Source: Massilia rhizosphaerae (lineage in GTDB: Bacteria > Pseudomonadota > Gammaproteobacteria > Burkholderiales > Burkholderiaceae_D). From it: a stretch of DNA of 64,000 nucleotides. The position numbers and the translations under genes are program-made. Where the stretch lies: NCBI RefSeq assembly GCF_016093545.1, contig NZ_JADKYX010000013.1, forward strand, positions 124,001 to 188,000, given 5' to 3'. The notes beneath the pieces are model-generated. The model did not search any database. It saw only the letters and a list, made by a program, of their open reading frames with translations, and was not told where the DNA came from. Shown here piece by piece: positions 9,111 to 18,163 of this stretch; position 1 is the first letter of the stretch, and each line of letters opens with the position of its first letter.

Positions 9111-9692
9111 TTATTGACAGTGGACAAGAGACACAGGCTTGACGTCATCGCCGGCCGGCGCGGCACCCGTGCCGACCGTCAGCGCGCAGGCCAGGAGGCC
9201 GATGGTGACGCCGGCCTGTTCGGCGTCGGCGGCCGGGAACACGACGCGCCAGCCGCGCTCGGCCGGTGCATGGAATAACGCGACGACGCCGAGCCACGGC
9301 GTGTCGCGCGCCAGCGTCTCGTTGACGTCGAGGTGCTGGCCCGGCACCAGCGTCACCTCCCTGACGTCGACGAGGTCGCTGCCGAGGGCGTCGCGCTCGG
9401 CCCGTGGCGACAGGAAGGCGGCGTATGGCGCCTGTTCGAACGCGTCGCGCTGGCGCAGCCTGTAGATGCGCACCAGCAGGGCCAGCGACTGGCCGCGCGC
9501 ATCGACGTTCAGTCGCGTCGCCGCATGCAGGTGCAGGACGACATTGCGCGGCGGCAGCTGGGATTCCGGAACGGGAGGCGGCTTGCTCAGTCCCATCGCT
9601 TCCAGCGCATGACTGCCCAACGTATCGGGACCGCCGGCACAGCCGCCCAGCATCCAGGCCAGGCAGCACAATCCCATCCATGATCGTTTCAT
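9111..9692 (-). CDS. tssJ: T6SS outer-membrane lipoprotein TssJ
   Basis: 193 residues from an ATG with AAGGAG upstream. The lipoprotein signal ends MLGGC, with Cys17 as the lipid-modified residue. The remainder is a beta-rich domain (VVLHLHAATRLNVDARGQS, VRIYRL) typical of TssJ/VasD, which sits under the outer membrane and binds the periplasmic part of TssM. It is the first gene of the leftward unit; the 198-bp region up to 9891 must hold divergent promoters, but I could not identify a confident -35/-10 pair. Confidence 0.92.
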   Translation of the reverse strand: MKRSWMGLCCLAWMLGGCAGGPDTLGSHALEAMGLSKPPPVPESQLPPRNVVLHLHAATRLNVDARGQSLALLVRIYRLRQRDAFEQAPYAAFLSPRAERDALGSDLVDVREVTLVPGQHLDVNETLARDTPWLGVVALFHAPAERGWRVVFPAADAEQAGVTIGLLACALTVGTGAAPAGDDVKPVSLVHCQ

Positions 9693-9890
9693 CGGCGCTC
9701 CTTGCATCTGGTTAAGGGGACAGGAAGATTTAACGGGATCGCCCGCCATGCGCCCTGAGCGGGCGCAATACAGGCTCAACCGCGTATTCGATCAGGCGCA
9801 AGGTGGCGGCAAAGGTGCGTTGATGACACGCAATTCTCCCTGGAAACCGTTCACGAATAATGGCGTCTGATTTCAAACCGGGAGAGCCAG

Positions 9891-10487
9891 ATGACATTCG
9901 AACGCCTGATGCCGCTTGCCGCGGTGCCCTTCACCTGTGTCGCGCTGTTGTCGGCCTGCGCCAGCACCGGCACGCCGGCGGCCAGCCACGCCGCGGCCGT
10001 CGTCAAGCCGGTACCGACGATGGCGACGGCGATGGCGGATGCGGATGCCGCCATGCTGGCGGGCCAGAACGACAAGGCCTACGCGATCCTCAGGAAAGCC
10101 GGCGGCAATTTCCCGACCGACAAGACGCCGTGGGTGCGCATGGCCCAGATGCACTTCGACAGCACGAATTACGGCGAGGCGATCGTCGACGCGCTGGAAG
10201 CCCTGGAGCGCGACCCGGACGACACGCTGGCCAACAGCATCGTCGCCGTGAGCGGCCTGCGCGTGACGAGCAAGGCGCTGGCCGACCTGAGCAAGAAAAA
10301 CAATTTGACGGGCAATGTGCGCACCGAGGCGCAGGATCTCGCCAAGCTGCTGCGCACGAGCCTGAACGAAGAAGTCCTCGTGCCGACCACCCGTCCGGCC
10401 GCCACGCATGCGCGCGAAACGGTGCGCAGGGCCGCGTCCGCCGCCCGTTCCACCGCATCGAGCGATCCGTTCGGCGCGCTCAAATAA
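9891..10487 (+). CDS. TPR-like lipoprotein of the T6SS locus
   Basis: 198 residues. A signal peptide with lipobox LLSAC (Cys23) precedes a helical stretch with tetratricopeptide character (KAYAILRKAGGNFPTDKTPW, then NYGEAIVDALEALERDP). The tail is Ala/Thr/Arg-rich and low complexity. A GGGAGA box lies before the ATG. Genes like this often open the tssB operon in beta-proteobacteria; their role is unknown, possibly assembly of the envelope complex. It is 20 bp from tssB, so probably the operon's first gene. Confidence 0.75.
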   Translation: MTFERLMPLAAVPFTCVALLSACASTGTPAASHAAAVVKPVPTMATAMADADAAMLAGQNDKAYAILRKAGGNFPTDKTPWVRMAQMHFDSTNYGEAIVDALEALERDPDDTLANSIVAVSGLRVTSKALADLSKKNNLTGNVRTEAQDLAKLLRTSLNEEVLVPTTRPAATHARETVRRAASAARSTASSDPFGALK

Positions 10488-10507
10488 CCCTGCCCACTGG
10501 AGACGAC

Positions 10508-11026
10508 ATGGCCAAGAATGAAAGCGTGCAGAAACGCCTGCAGAAAGTGCGCGCGCCGCGCGTGCAGATGACGTACGACGTCGAGATCGGCGACGCCATC
10601 GAGAACAAGGAATTGCCGTTCGTCGTCGGCGTGCTGGGCAACTTCGGCAACGATCCGGACGCGCCGAAGAAGCGGCTCAAGGACCGCAAATTCGTCAACG
10701 TCGATGCCGACAACTTCGACGAAGTGCTGGGCGGCGTGGCGCCGGCGACGAGCTTCCGCGTCCAGAACCATCTGTCGCCGGAAGGCGGCGAATTCGCCGT
10801 GCAGCTGCAATTCAAGCAGATGGACGACTTCCGTCCGGAAGCCGTCGTCCAGCAGGTGGCGCCGCTGAAAGGGTTGCTGGACGCGCGCGCCAAGCTGGCC
10901 GACCTGCGCAACAAGCTGGCCGGCAACGACAAGCTGGAAGACCTGCTGAACGACGTGCTGACCAACACGGAAAAACTGGGCAGCCTGCGCAAGGGCGGCG
11001 GCAACCCGGGCAAGGAGGAAGCATGA
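10508..11026 (+). CDS. tssB: T6SS contractile sheath small subunit TssB
   Basis: 172 residues. The family signature RKFVNVDADNFDEVL and the N-terminal KRLQKVRAPRVQMTYDVE are present. TssB pairs with TssC to build the cytoplasmic sheath whose contraction drives the Hcp tube. The ATG at 10508 follows a GGAG; the frame is open far upstream (it crosses the previous gene), but homologues begin here. It overlaps tssC by four bases (ATGA), giving the stoichiometric coupling expected of sheath partners. Confidence 0.96.
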   Translation: MAKNESVQKRLQKVRAPRVQMTYDVEIGDAIENKELPFVVGVLGNFGNDPDAPKKRLKDRKFVNVDADNFDEVLGGVAPATSFRVQNHLSPEGGEFAVQLQFKQMDDFRPEAVVQQVAPLKGLLDARAKLADLRNKLAGNDKLEDLLNDVLTNTEKLGSLRKGGGNPGKEEA

Positions 11027-12516
11027 GCGCGATCCTCGACACGGCCAATGCCGCCCCGGCGCCAGCCGGTGAACTGGACATGTCCCTCCTCGACCAGATC
11101 GTCGAGCAGAGCCGGGTGGCGAAATCGAGCAGCGAACATGAGCGCGCGCGCGACATCATCTCCGAACTCGTGAGCCAGGTGATGGAGGGCACGATGGTCG
11201 TGTCGACGAACCTGTCGGCCACGATCGATGCGCGCCTGGCGGAGCTGGACCGCATGATCTCGGCCCAGCTGTCCGCGATCATGCACGCGCCCGAGTTCCA
11301 GAAGCTGGAGCGCAGCTGGACCGGGCTGCACTACCTCGTCAAGAACACGGCCACGAGCACGGGCCTGCAGGTGCGCATGCTCAACGCCAGCAAGCGCGAC
11401 CTCGTGAAGGACTTCCAGTCGGCGCTGGAATTCGACCAGAGCACCTTGTTCAAGAAGGTCTACGAAGAGGAATTCGGCAGCTTCGGCGGCGCGCCTTACG
11501 GTACGCTGATCGGCGACTTCGAGATCACGCGCCAGCCCGAGGACATCTATTTTCTCGAGCAGATGTCGCACGTGGCGGCGGCCAGCCATGCGCCGTTCAT
11601 CACGTCGGCGGGACCGGAGTTGTTCGGCATCGAGAGCTTCGGCGACCTGGGCAAGCCGCGCGACCTGGCGAAGGTATTCGACACGGTCGAATACGCGAAA
11701 TGGAAGGCGTTCCGCGAATCGGAAGACGCGCGCTACGTCGGCCTCACCTTGCCGCGCTTCCTGGGCCGCCTGCCGTACAACCCGGCCGACGGTACCGCCA
11801 CGGAAGGCTTCAATTTCGTCGAGGACGTGGACGGCACCGACCACCAGAAATACTTGTGGTGTAACGCGGCGTACGCGTTCGCGACCAAGCTGACGAAGGC
11901 GTTCGAGGATTACGGCTGGTGCGCGGCGATCCGCGGCGTCGAGGGCGGCGGCCTCGTCGAAAACCTGCCCACGCACACGTTCAAGACGGATGAAGGCGAG
12001 ATCGCGCTGAAATGCCCGACGGAGCTCGCGATTACCGACCGCCGCGAGAAGGAATTGTCGGACCTCGGCTTCATCTCGCTCGTGCATTGCAAGAACACGT
12101 CGTACGCCGCGTTCTTCGGCGCGCAGTCGGCGCAGAAGGCGCGCAAGTACGCGAACGACGCGGCCAATGCGAACGCGCTGTTGTCGTCGCAGCTGCAATA
12201 CATCTTCGCCGTGTCGCGCATCGCGCACTACATGAAGGCCATGATGCGCGACAAGATCGGCAGCTTCGCCGCGGCGTCGAACGTCGAGGATTACCTGAAC
12301 CGGTGGCTGACGCAATACGTGCTCCTCGACGACAACGCGAGCCAGGAGCAGAAGGCGCAATTCCCGCTGCGCGAAGCGAGCGTGCAGGTGGCCGAGGTGC
12401 CGGGCCGTCCCGGCGTCTACCGCGCGGTGTCGTTCCTGCGCCCCCATTTCCAGCTCGACGAATTGTCCGTTTCGCTCCGACTGGTCGCGGAGTTGCCGCA
12501 ATCGACCAAGAACTGA
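11023..12516 (+). CDS. tssC: T6SS contractile sheath large subunit TssC
   Basis: 497 residues, normal for TssC. Conserved blocks include the early LDMSLLDQIVEQSRVAK, the AEFQKLE-like APEFQKLERSWTGLHYLV and YEEEFGSFGGAPYG. It forms the sheath with TssB and is recycled by ClpV (TssH). The start overlaps tssB; hcp begins 30 bp downstream. Confidence 0.97.
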   Translation: MSAILDTANAAPAPAGELDMSLLDQIVEQSRVAKSSSEHERARDIISELVSQVMEGTMVVSTNLSATIDARLAELDRMISAQLSAIMHAPEFQKLERSWTGLHYLVKNTATSTGLQVRMLNASKRDLVKDFQSALEFDQSTLFKKVYEEEFGSFGGAPYGTLIGDFEITRQPEDIYFLEQMSHVAAASHAPFITSAGPELFGIESFGDLGKPRDLAKVFDTVEYAKWKAFRESEDARYVGLTLPRFLGRLPYNPADGTATEGFNFVEDVDGTDHQKYLWCNAAYAFATKLTKAFEDYGWCAAIRGVEGGGLVENLPTHTFKTDEGEIALKCPTELAITDRREKELSDLGFISLVHCKNTSYAAFFGAQSAQKARKYANDAANANALLSSQLQYIFAVSRIAHYMKAMMRDKIGSFAAASNVEDYLNRWLTQYVLLDDNASQEQKAQFPLREASVQVAEVPGRPGVYRAVSFLRPHFQLDELSVSLRLVAELPQSTKN

Positions 12517-12546
12517 TTTTTTCAACAACCTGAACTGGAGTAGAAC

Positions 12547-13038
12547 ATGGCAATTGACGTGTACCTGCAAATCGACGGCATCAAGGGCGAATCGGCCGAC
12601 GACAAGCACAAGGATTGGATCGAGTGCAAATCGGTCAACTGGGGCGTCACGCAACCCAAGTCCGCCACGGCGTCGACCGGCGGCGGCCACACCGCCGAGC
12701 GCTGCGAGCACGAGGAGATCGAGATCGCCAAGCTGGCCGACCTGTCCTCGCCGCTGCTGCTGCAGACCTGCTCGTCGGGCAAGACCATCCCCAAGGCGAA
12801 ATTCGAATTCATGCGCGCCGACGGGCAGGGCGAACGCGTCAAGTACTTCGAGATCGAGCTGGAGAACGTCCTGATCGGCTCCGTCAAGCCCCAGGTCGGC
12901 GAAGGTGATTTCCTGCACGAGACGGTCGGCCTGAAATTCTCGAAGGTCAAGTGGAAGTACACCCAGCAGAAGATCGGCGGCGGCGCCGGCGGCAACACGT
13001 CGGGCGGCTGGGACCTCGCCACCAACCGGGTCGTCTGA
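12547..13038 (+). CDS. hcp: T6SS tube protein Hcp (TssD)
   Basis: 163 residues with the Hcp core: AIDVYLQIDGIKGE at the start, a WIECKSVNWGV strand, and the closing KFSKVKWKYTQQKIGGG. Hcp hexamers stack into the inner tube, which is secreted and can carry small effectors. Unlike many short Hcps, it extends by about 15 Gly/Ser-rich residues. A strong intrinsic terminator follows directly, which probably raises hcp message above that of the downstream genes. Confidence 0.97.
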   Translation: MAIDVYLQIDGIKGESADDKHKDWIECKSVNWGVTQPKSATASTGGGHTAERCEHEEIEIAKLADLSSPLLLQTCSSGKTIPKAKFEFMRADGQGERVKYFEIELENVLIGSVKPQVGEGDFLHETVGLKFSKVKWKYTQQKIGGGAGGNTSGGWDLATNRVV

Positions 13039-13065
13039 CCGCCATTCCCGCATTCCCCGCGTTTG

Positions 13066-13095
13066 CCGCGGCCCCTCGGCCGCGGTCTTTTTTCC
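13066..13095 (+). terminator. Intrinsic terminator after hcp
   Basis: CCGCGGCC (13066-13073), loop CCTC, GGCCGCGG (13078-13085), then TCTTTTTTCC. This is a perfect 8-bp GC stem followed by a U-tract, in the middle of the tssB-tssA transcription unit. It should end most hcp transcripts and let only read-through reach tssE-tssH-tssA. Confidence 0.9.
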
Positions 13096-13118
13096 TGCGG
13101 CTTTGAACGGGAGCAGCG

Positions 13119-13586
13119 ATGACAGCCTATCTTCCCGGCCTGCTCGATTGCCTGATGGGACAGCGGGCCCACCCCGGCCGCCTCGGGGTCGAACAGCTCA
13201 AGGACAACGTCGCGCGCGACCTGGAAGCCCTGCTGAACGCCCGCGCCGGCATGCCGCCCGCCGCCTTCGACGCCTATCCGCTGGCGCGCGCCTCCATCCT
13301 GAACTATGGTCTGACCGACTTCGCCGCCTTCTGCCTGTCCAGCAGCGAAGACCGCGCCGCCATCTGCGCCTGTCTCAAGGAGGCGATCGAGCGCCACGAG
13401 CCGCGCCTGAAGAACGTCAGCGCCGCGCTCGAAGAAGACGAGGGCGGCGTCAATCGCCTCAGCTTCGTGATCACGGCGACGCTGCACGCCGGTCCGGACG
13501 CCGAGGCCGTCAATTTCAACGCCGTGCTGCAGCCTTCCTCGCTGCATTACGCGATCAGCAAGGTCGCCCGCGCCGCGCGTACGTGA
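13119..13586 (+). CDS. tssE: T6SS baseplate protein TssE (gp25-like)
   Basis: 155 residues with a gp25/TssE-like fold: VEQLKDNVARDLEALLNAR near the N-terminus, SILNYGLTDFAAF in the middle and an IERHEPRLKNV motif containing the conserved EPR-type residues. TssE belongs to the baseplate wedge and nucleates the sheath. GGGAG precedes the ATG. The usual partners tssF and tssG do not follow; tssH comes next after 24 bp. Confidence 0.9.
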   Translation: MTAYLPGLLDCLMGQRAHPGRLGVEQLKDNVARDLEALLNARAGMPPAAFDAYPLARASILNYGLTDFAAFCLSSSEDRAAICACLKEAIERHEPRLKNVSAALEEDEGGVNRLSFVITATLHAGPDAEAVNFNAVLQPSSLHYAISKVARAART

Positions 13587-13610
13587 CCACCACAGACAAG
13601 GACATCGACG

Positions 13611-16250
13611 ATGGATATCAACCTCAAGACCCTGATCGCCAAGCTGAACGACGTCACGCGTACGGCCGCCACGCGCGCGGCCGGCATCTGCGTCGGGTTC
13701 GGCCAGTACGAAGTCGACATCGAACACCTGTTCCTCGCGCTGCTGGAGCAGCCCGGGAGCGACCTCGTGGTGGTGGCGCGCGAGGCCGGCATCAGCACGA
13801 CCGGCCTCGAATCGGACCTGCGCAAGGAGGTCGAGCGCCTGCCTTCCGGCAGCGCGCGCACGCCCGTGTTCTCGCGCCACCTGCCGGTGTTGTTCGAGCA
13901 TGCCTGGCTGATCGCATCGCTGAATACGACTGCGCAGCCGCAACGCATCCGCAGCGGCCACCTGCTGCTCGCGCTGCTGACGGAGCCCGGCCTCGCGCAA
14001 CTGGCCCAGCGCGCGTCGCGCCATTTCGCCGCGTTTCCGGTCGATCGCCTGAAGCACGATTTCGACAAGCTGACGCACGGCTCCGGCGAAGCGCCGGCCG
14101 TCGCGGCCGAGGCGCAGGCGCCGTCCGCGGACCCGGTCAGCGAACTGCAGGCGGCGGCGCCGGGCAAGACGCCCGCGCTCGACCAGTACACGACCTGCCT
14201 CACGGCCCGCGCGCGCGAGGGCAAGCTCGATCCCGTGATCGGGCGCGACGCCGAGATCCGGCAAGTCATCGACATCCTGATGCGGCGGCGCCAGAACAAC
14301 CCGATCCTGACGGGCGAGGCGGGCGTGGGCAAGACGGCCGTCGTCGAAGGCCTCGCGCTGCGCATCGCGCAAGGCGACGTGCCGGACGTGCTGAAGGGTG
14401 TCGAGATCCACGTGCTCGACCTGGGCCTGCTGCAGGCCGGCGCCAGCGTCAAGGGCGAGTTCGAGAACCGCCTCAAAAACGTGATCGACGAGGTGAAGAA
14501 AAGCCTGCATCCGATCATCCTGTTCATCGACGAGGCCCACACGATGATCGGCGCCGGCGGCGCGGCCGGCCAGAACGACGCGGCCAACCTGCTCAAGCCC
14601 GCGCTCGCGCGCGGCGAGCTGCGCACCGTGGCCGCCACCACGTGGAGCGAGTACAAGAAATACTTCGAGAAGGATGCCGCGCTGGCGCGCCGGTTCCAGG
14701 TCGTGAAGGTCGAGGAGCCGAGCGAGGACACGGCGTGCGCGATGCTGCGCGCGATGGCGCCGCTGATGGAGGCCCACTTCGGCGTGCGCATCTATGACGA
14801 GGCGGTCAATGAAGCCGTGCGCCTGTCGCACCGCTACATCAGCGGGCGCCAGCTGCCGGACAAGGCCGTCAGCGTGCTCGATACGGCGTGCGCGAAGGTC
14901 GCGCTGGGCCAGAAGGCGACGCCCGCCGTGCTGGAGGACTGCACGCGCCGCGTGGAACATCTCGATGCGCGCATCCAGGCCCTCGTACGCGAGGAGAGCG
15001 CGGGCGCGATGCACGCCGCCGCGCTGGCCGCGCTGCGCGCGGAACGGGCGCAGGCGCTGGAAGACCAGGAGCGCCTGCGCGCGCGCTGGGACGCCGAGCA
15101 GGCGCTGTGCGCCGAGATCCACGCGATGCGCGCGCGCCTGGAGGCGGGGCAGGGCGACAGTCCGGCGCTGCACGCCAAGGTGGAGGAACTGCGCGCGCTG
15201 CAGGGCGAGACGCCGCTCGTGCCGGTGCAGGTCGATGCCCAGACCGTGGCCGCCATCGTGGCCGCATGGACCGGGATTCCGCTCGGGCGCATGGTGAAGG
15301 ACGAGATCCGTACCGTGATGAACCTGCAGGGGCTGCTGGACGAACGGATCCTCGGCCAGGGCCACGCCAGCGGCATCGTCGCCCAGCGCGTGCGCACGGC
15401 GCGCGCGAACCTCGAGGACCCCAACAAGCCCAAGGGCGTGTTCCTGTTCGTGGGCACGTCGGGCGTCGGCAAGACGGAAACGGCGCTGGCGCTGGCGGAC
15501 CTGCTGTACGGCGGCGAGCGCAAGCTCGTCACCATCAACATGAGCGAGTACCAGGAAGCGCACAGCGTCTCGGGCCTGAAAGGCTCGCCGCCGGGCTATG
15601 TGGGTTACGGCGAAGGCGGCGTGCTGACCGAAGCCGTGCGGCGCAATCCGTACAGCGTCGTGCTGCTGGACGAGGTCGAGAAGGCGCATGCGGACGTGCT
15701 GGAGTTGTTCTTCCAGGTGTTCGACAAGGGCGTGCTGGACGACGCGGAAGGCCGCCAGATCGACTTCCGCAACACGATCATCATCCTGACGTCGAACGCG
15801 GCGTCGAGCCAGATCATGCAGGCCTGCCTGAACAAGGCGCCGAGCGAACGGCCGACGCCGGACGCGCTGGCGGAACTGATCCGCCCGACCCTCATGAAGC
15901 ATTTCAAGCCCGCGTTCCTGGGCCGCCTGACCGTGGTGCCGTTCTATCCGATCGACGACGCGGTCCTGGGCAACATCATCCGGCTGAAGTTGGACCGCAT
16001 CAAGCAGCGCGTGGCCGTGAACCACAATGCCCGCTTCGAGTACGACGACGCGCTGGTCGCGGCCGTGCTGGCGCGCTGCACGGAAGTCGATTCCGGCGCG
16101 CGCAACGTCGACACGATCCTGAACGGTACCCTGCTGCCCGAGATCGCGGACGCGGTGCTGGCGCGCATGGCGGAAGGCGGCGCGATCGGCCGCGTGAAGG
16201 TCGGCGCGACCAAGGCGGGCAAGATCAAATATGCCGTCGAACCGGCGTGA
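13611..16250 (+). CDS. tssH: T6SS sheath-recycling ATPase TssH (ClpV)
   Basis: 879 residues, class I Clp ATPase. An N-terminal double Clp-N domain (1-150) is followed by AAA domain 1 with Walker A GEAGVGKT (about 235-242), Walker B LFIDEAHTMIGAGG, a middle coiled coil, AAA domain 2 with Walker A GTSGVGKT (about 614-621), and a D2-small domain. ClpV hexamers disassemble contracted TssB/TssC sheath. tssA starts 10 bp downstream, so the pair is co-transcribed. Confidence 0.97.
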   Translation: MDINLKTLIAKLNDVTRTAATRAAGICVGFGQYEVDIEHLFLALLEQPGSDLVVVAREAGISTTGLESDLRKEVERLPSGSARTPVFSRHLPVLFEHAWLIASLNTTAQPQRIRSGHLLLALLTEPGLAQLAQRASRHFAAFPVDRLKHDFDKLTHGSGEAPAVAAEAQAPSADPVSELQAAAPGKTPALDQYTTCLTARAREGKLDPVIGRDAEIRQVIDILMRRRQNNPILTGEAGVGKTAVVEGLALRIAQGDVPDVLKGVEIHVLDLGLLQAGASVKGEFENRLKNVIDEVKKSLHPIILFIDEAHTMIGAGGAAGQNDAANLLKPALARGELRTVAATTWSEYKKYFEKDAALARRFQVVKVEEPSEDTACAMLRAMAPLMEAHFGVRIYDEAVNEAVRLSHRYISGRQLPDKAVSVLDTACAKVALGQKATPAVLEDCTRRVEHLDARIQALVREESAGAMHAAALAALRAERAQALEDQERLRARWDAEQALCAEIHAMRARLEAGQGDSPALHAKVEELRALQGETPLVPVQVDAQTVAAIVAAWTGIPLGRMVKDEIRTVMNLQGLLDERILGQGHASGIVAQRVRTARANLEDPNKPKGVFLFVGTSGVGKTETALALADLLYGGERKLVTINMSEYQEAHSVSGLKGSPPGYVGYGEGGVLTEAVRRNPYSVVLLDEVEKAHADVLELFFQVFDKGVLDDAEGRQIDFRNTIIILTSNAASSQIMQACLNKAPSERPTPDALAELIRPTLMKHFKPAFLGRLTVVPFYPIDDAVLGNIIRLKLDRIKQRVAVNHNARFEYDDALVAAVLARCTEVDSGARNVDTILNGTLLPEIADAVLARMAEGGAIGRVKVGATKAGKIKYAVEPA

Positions 16251-16260
16251 GGAGGCGACG

Positions 16261-17241
16261 ATGCTGAACCTGGAACGGCTGCTGGCGCCCGTCAGCGCCG
16301 ACAAGCCCTGCGGCGACGATCTCGCGTTTTCCAGCGAGATCGACGCCATCGTGCGCGCGCGCCAGGCCGACGATCCGTCGCTGGAGCAGGGCGCGTGGGT
16401 CACGGAGCTGAAGGAAGCGGACTGGAAGTTCGTCGCGCGCGAGTGCGCCCAACTGATCGAAAAGCGCAGCAAGGATCTGCAACTGGCCGTCTGGCTGGCG
16501 GAAGCCACGGTCCGCACGGCCGGCTTGCGCGAATTCGGCGACAGCCTGTTGTTGACGGCCATGCTGTGCGAGCGTTACTGGGACGGCCTGTATCCGCTGC
16601 CGGACGAGGATGGCGTCGAGCGCCGCATCGGCAACCTGTCCTGGCTGGCCGCGCGCATCGCGCCATGGCTGCGTGACGTCCCGCTCACCGAGGGCGCGGG
16701 CGGCCATGCGCTGCGCGATTTCGACGTCGCGCGCGCGCAGGGCGCGGACGCGCTGGCGAAGCTGGAGGGCGCGCGCCAGCGCACGCCGCAGGCGTTCTAC
16801 ACGAATCTGATGCACGACTGCGAGCATTGCGCGGCCGCGATCGACCGGCTGGAGCGGAGCGTCGATGCCGTGGCGGGTGCCGACGGTCCCAGCTTCAGCG
16901 CGGCACGGTCGGCGCTGGAAAGCCTCGTCCTGTTCATCAAGCCGGCATTGAAGGAAGCGGCGCCGCCGGCCGCTGCGGCCGACGGTGCGGTGGCGGCGCC
17001 GGCGCAGGCCGCGGCGTCGGCCGGGCCGCTGCAATCGCGCGCCCAGGCGCTGGCCCAGCTGCGCGCGGTGGCCGACTACTTCCGCCGCACGGAGCCGCAC
17101 AGCCCCGTCGCCTACCTGGCCGACAAGGCCGCGCAGTGGGGCGAACAGCCCCTGCACGTGTGGTTGCGGGCGGTGGTCAAGGACGACGCGGCGTTCGCCC
17201 ACATCGAAGAGATGCTGGGCGTCGGGCCGCGCCCATCCTGA
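16261..17241 (+). CDS. tssA: T6SS protein TssA (ImpA N-terminal family)
   Basis: 326 residues from an ATG with a strong GAGGAGG box overlapping the end of tssH. The ImpA_N domain is clear: LLAPVSADKPCGDDL at the start and WVTELKEADWKFV, with LAVWLAEATVRT following. An Ala-rich linker (about 225-260) leads to a C-terminal domain ending SHIEEMLG-like (AHIEEMLGVG). TssA primes and caps sheath polymerisation at the baseplate. It is the last gene of the unit; the stop abuts the convergent phasin gene. Confidence 0.92.
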   Translation: MLNLERLLAPVSADKPCGDDLAFSSEIDAIVRARQADDPSLEQGAWVTELKEADWKFVARECAQLIEKRSKDLQLAVWLAEATVRTAGLREFGDSLLLTAMLCERYWDGLYPLPDEDGVERRIGNLSWLAARIAPWLRDVPLTEGAGGHALRDFDVARAQGADALAKLEGARQRTPQAFYTNLMHDCEHCAAAIDRLERSVDAVAGADGPSFSAARSALESLVLFIKPALKEAAPPAAAADGAVAAPAQAAASAGPLQSRAQALAQLRAVADYFRRTEPHSPVAYLADKAAQWGEQPLHVWLRAVVKDDAAFAHIEEMLGVGPRPS

Positions 17242-17811
17242 TCAATGCCGTGCGCCCGGCGCGGGCTGCGCTTGCGACTGGGCGGCCCTGAGCTGCTCGG
17301 TCGCGCGCGCGACCTGTTCCTCGACGCGGTGCATGGCCTCGCGCGTCGATTGCGTCACCTGCTCATAGCCCTTGAACGCGTTCTCGATCGCGACCTTGAT
17401 GATCTCCACCGCGTTTTCCTGGCCCGGCTTGACGTTCTGGGTGACGTCGTAGATCAGCGCGGACAGGGTGTTCTTCGCTTCGGCCAGGTGGGTGTCGGCG
17501 GCCTGCTCGAATTCGTTCTTGATGTCGCCGATGATCTGCTTGAGCTGGTCGCCGTAGGCCGTCGCTTCCGTCATGCCCGGCTGCATGTGCGCGGACAGGG
17601 CATCCATCGCCGCCTTCGGATCCTGCGCCTGGCTGAGCTGGCGCCCCGCTTCCAGCGTGTTCTCCAACGATTGCTTGGCGGTCGCCAGGTTCAGCGCCAC
17701 GACCTGCTCGACGCCCTGCACGGCTTTGCTGGCCAGGGCATTGAACGTCTGCATTTGCAGGTCGAACAGGGTCTTGGTGGCGGATGCGAATTGCTCGGGA
17801 TTGTTGAACAT
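17242..17811 (-). CDS. Phasin family protein
   Basis: 189 residues, almost all helical and amphipathic, with the Phasin_2 pattern: NPEQFASATKTLFDLQMQTFNALASKAVQGVEQVVALN at the N-terminus (here split by the helix-rich core) and a Gln/Ala-rich tail. Phasins coat polyhydroxyalkanoate granules and limit their size, which implies the host stores PHA. It stands alone. A weak box (GAGGAGA) precedes the ATG at 17811. The stop directly abuts tssA, so the two convergent genes share no spacer. Confidence 0.88.
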   Translation of the reverse strand: MFNNPEQFASATKTLFDLQMQTFNALASKAVQGVEQVVALNLATAKQSLENTLEAGRQLSQAQDPKAAMDALSAHMQPGMTEATAYGDQLKQIIGDIKNEFEQAADTHLAEAKNTLSALIYDVTQNVKPGQENAVEIIKVAIENAFKGYEQVTQSTREAMHRVEEQVARATEQLRAAQSQAQPAPGARH

Positions 17812-17860
17812 CGATTTCTCCTCGGTTAGGAAACTACGGCGACCTGGTGTTGCTCCTCAA

Positions 17861-18064
17861 TTATTTAGCAGGCAATGGCTTTTCGCAATGGGCGTCACGA
17901 TAAGGGCCGTCGGCGCGGGCCCAGCCGTCGCCCAGCGGGGTCTGCGAACAGACGAGCGTGCCCGTGCTCTTGCTGCGCCAGTGATACCAGGGCGCGGGCG
18001 CCGCGTTCAGGACGATGGGGCCGGCGAGGGCCAGGCTGAGTGCGATCAAGACAGTTTTCTTCAT
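17861..18064 (-). CDS. Small exported protein of unknown function
   Basis: 67 residues. A Sec signal (KKTVLIALSLALAGPIVLNA) is followed by about 45 residues with two cysteines (LVCSQTPLGDGW and DAHCEKPL) that could form one disulfide in the periplasm. It lies between the phasin gene and the divergent cueR gene. I do not recognise the family. Confidence 0.6.
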   Translation of the reverse strand: MKKTVLIALSLALAGPIVLNAAPAPWYHWRSKSTGTLVCSQTPLGDGWARADGPYRDAHCEKPLPAK

Positions 18065-18107
18065 GGTTTGCCGAGCTTAACCGCTTCACGCGCCAAGTCA
18101 AGCAAGC

Positions 18108-18138
18108 TTGAGCTTCCCATCGTGGGAAGGTGTATGCT
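18108..18138 (+). promoter_or_regulatory. MerR-type promoter of the cueR-like gene
   Basis: TTGAGC (-35, 18108-18113) and TATGCT (-10, 18133-18138) are 19 bp apart, the over-long spacer that MerR-family activators untwist. The spacer holds the palindrome CTTCCC-ATCGT-GGGAAG, matching known CueR/CopA operators (CTTCC...GGAAG). It points into the regulator gene itself, so autoregulation is likely. Confidence 0.8.
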
Positions 18139-18163
18139 GGCCACATTCGGCAAGGAAGGCAAT

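Noticed and set aside
9693-9890. Search for a sigma-54 (TGGCAC-N5-TTGC) or sigma-70 promoter between tssJ and the TPR lipoprotein gene
   Set aside because: No pair of boxes was close enough to consensus on either strand, so no promoter is called although one must exist.
12522-16562. 1346-codon open frame on the minus strand
   Set aside because: It is antisense to hcp, tssE, tssH and tssA, all strongly conserved, and is His/Arg-rich as expected for GC-rich shadow frames.
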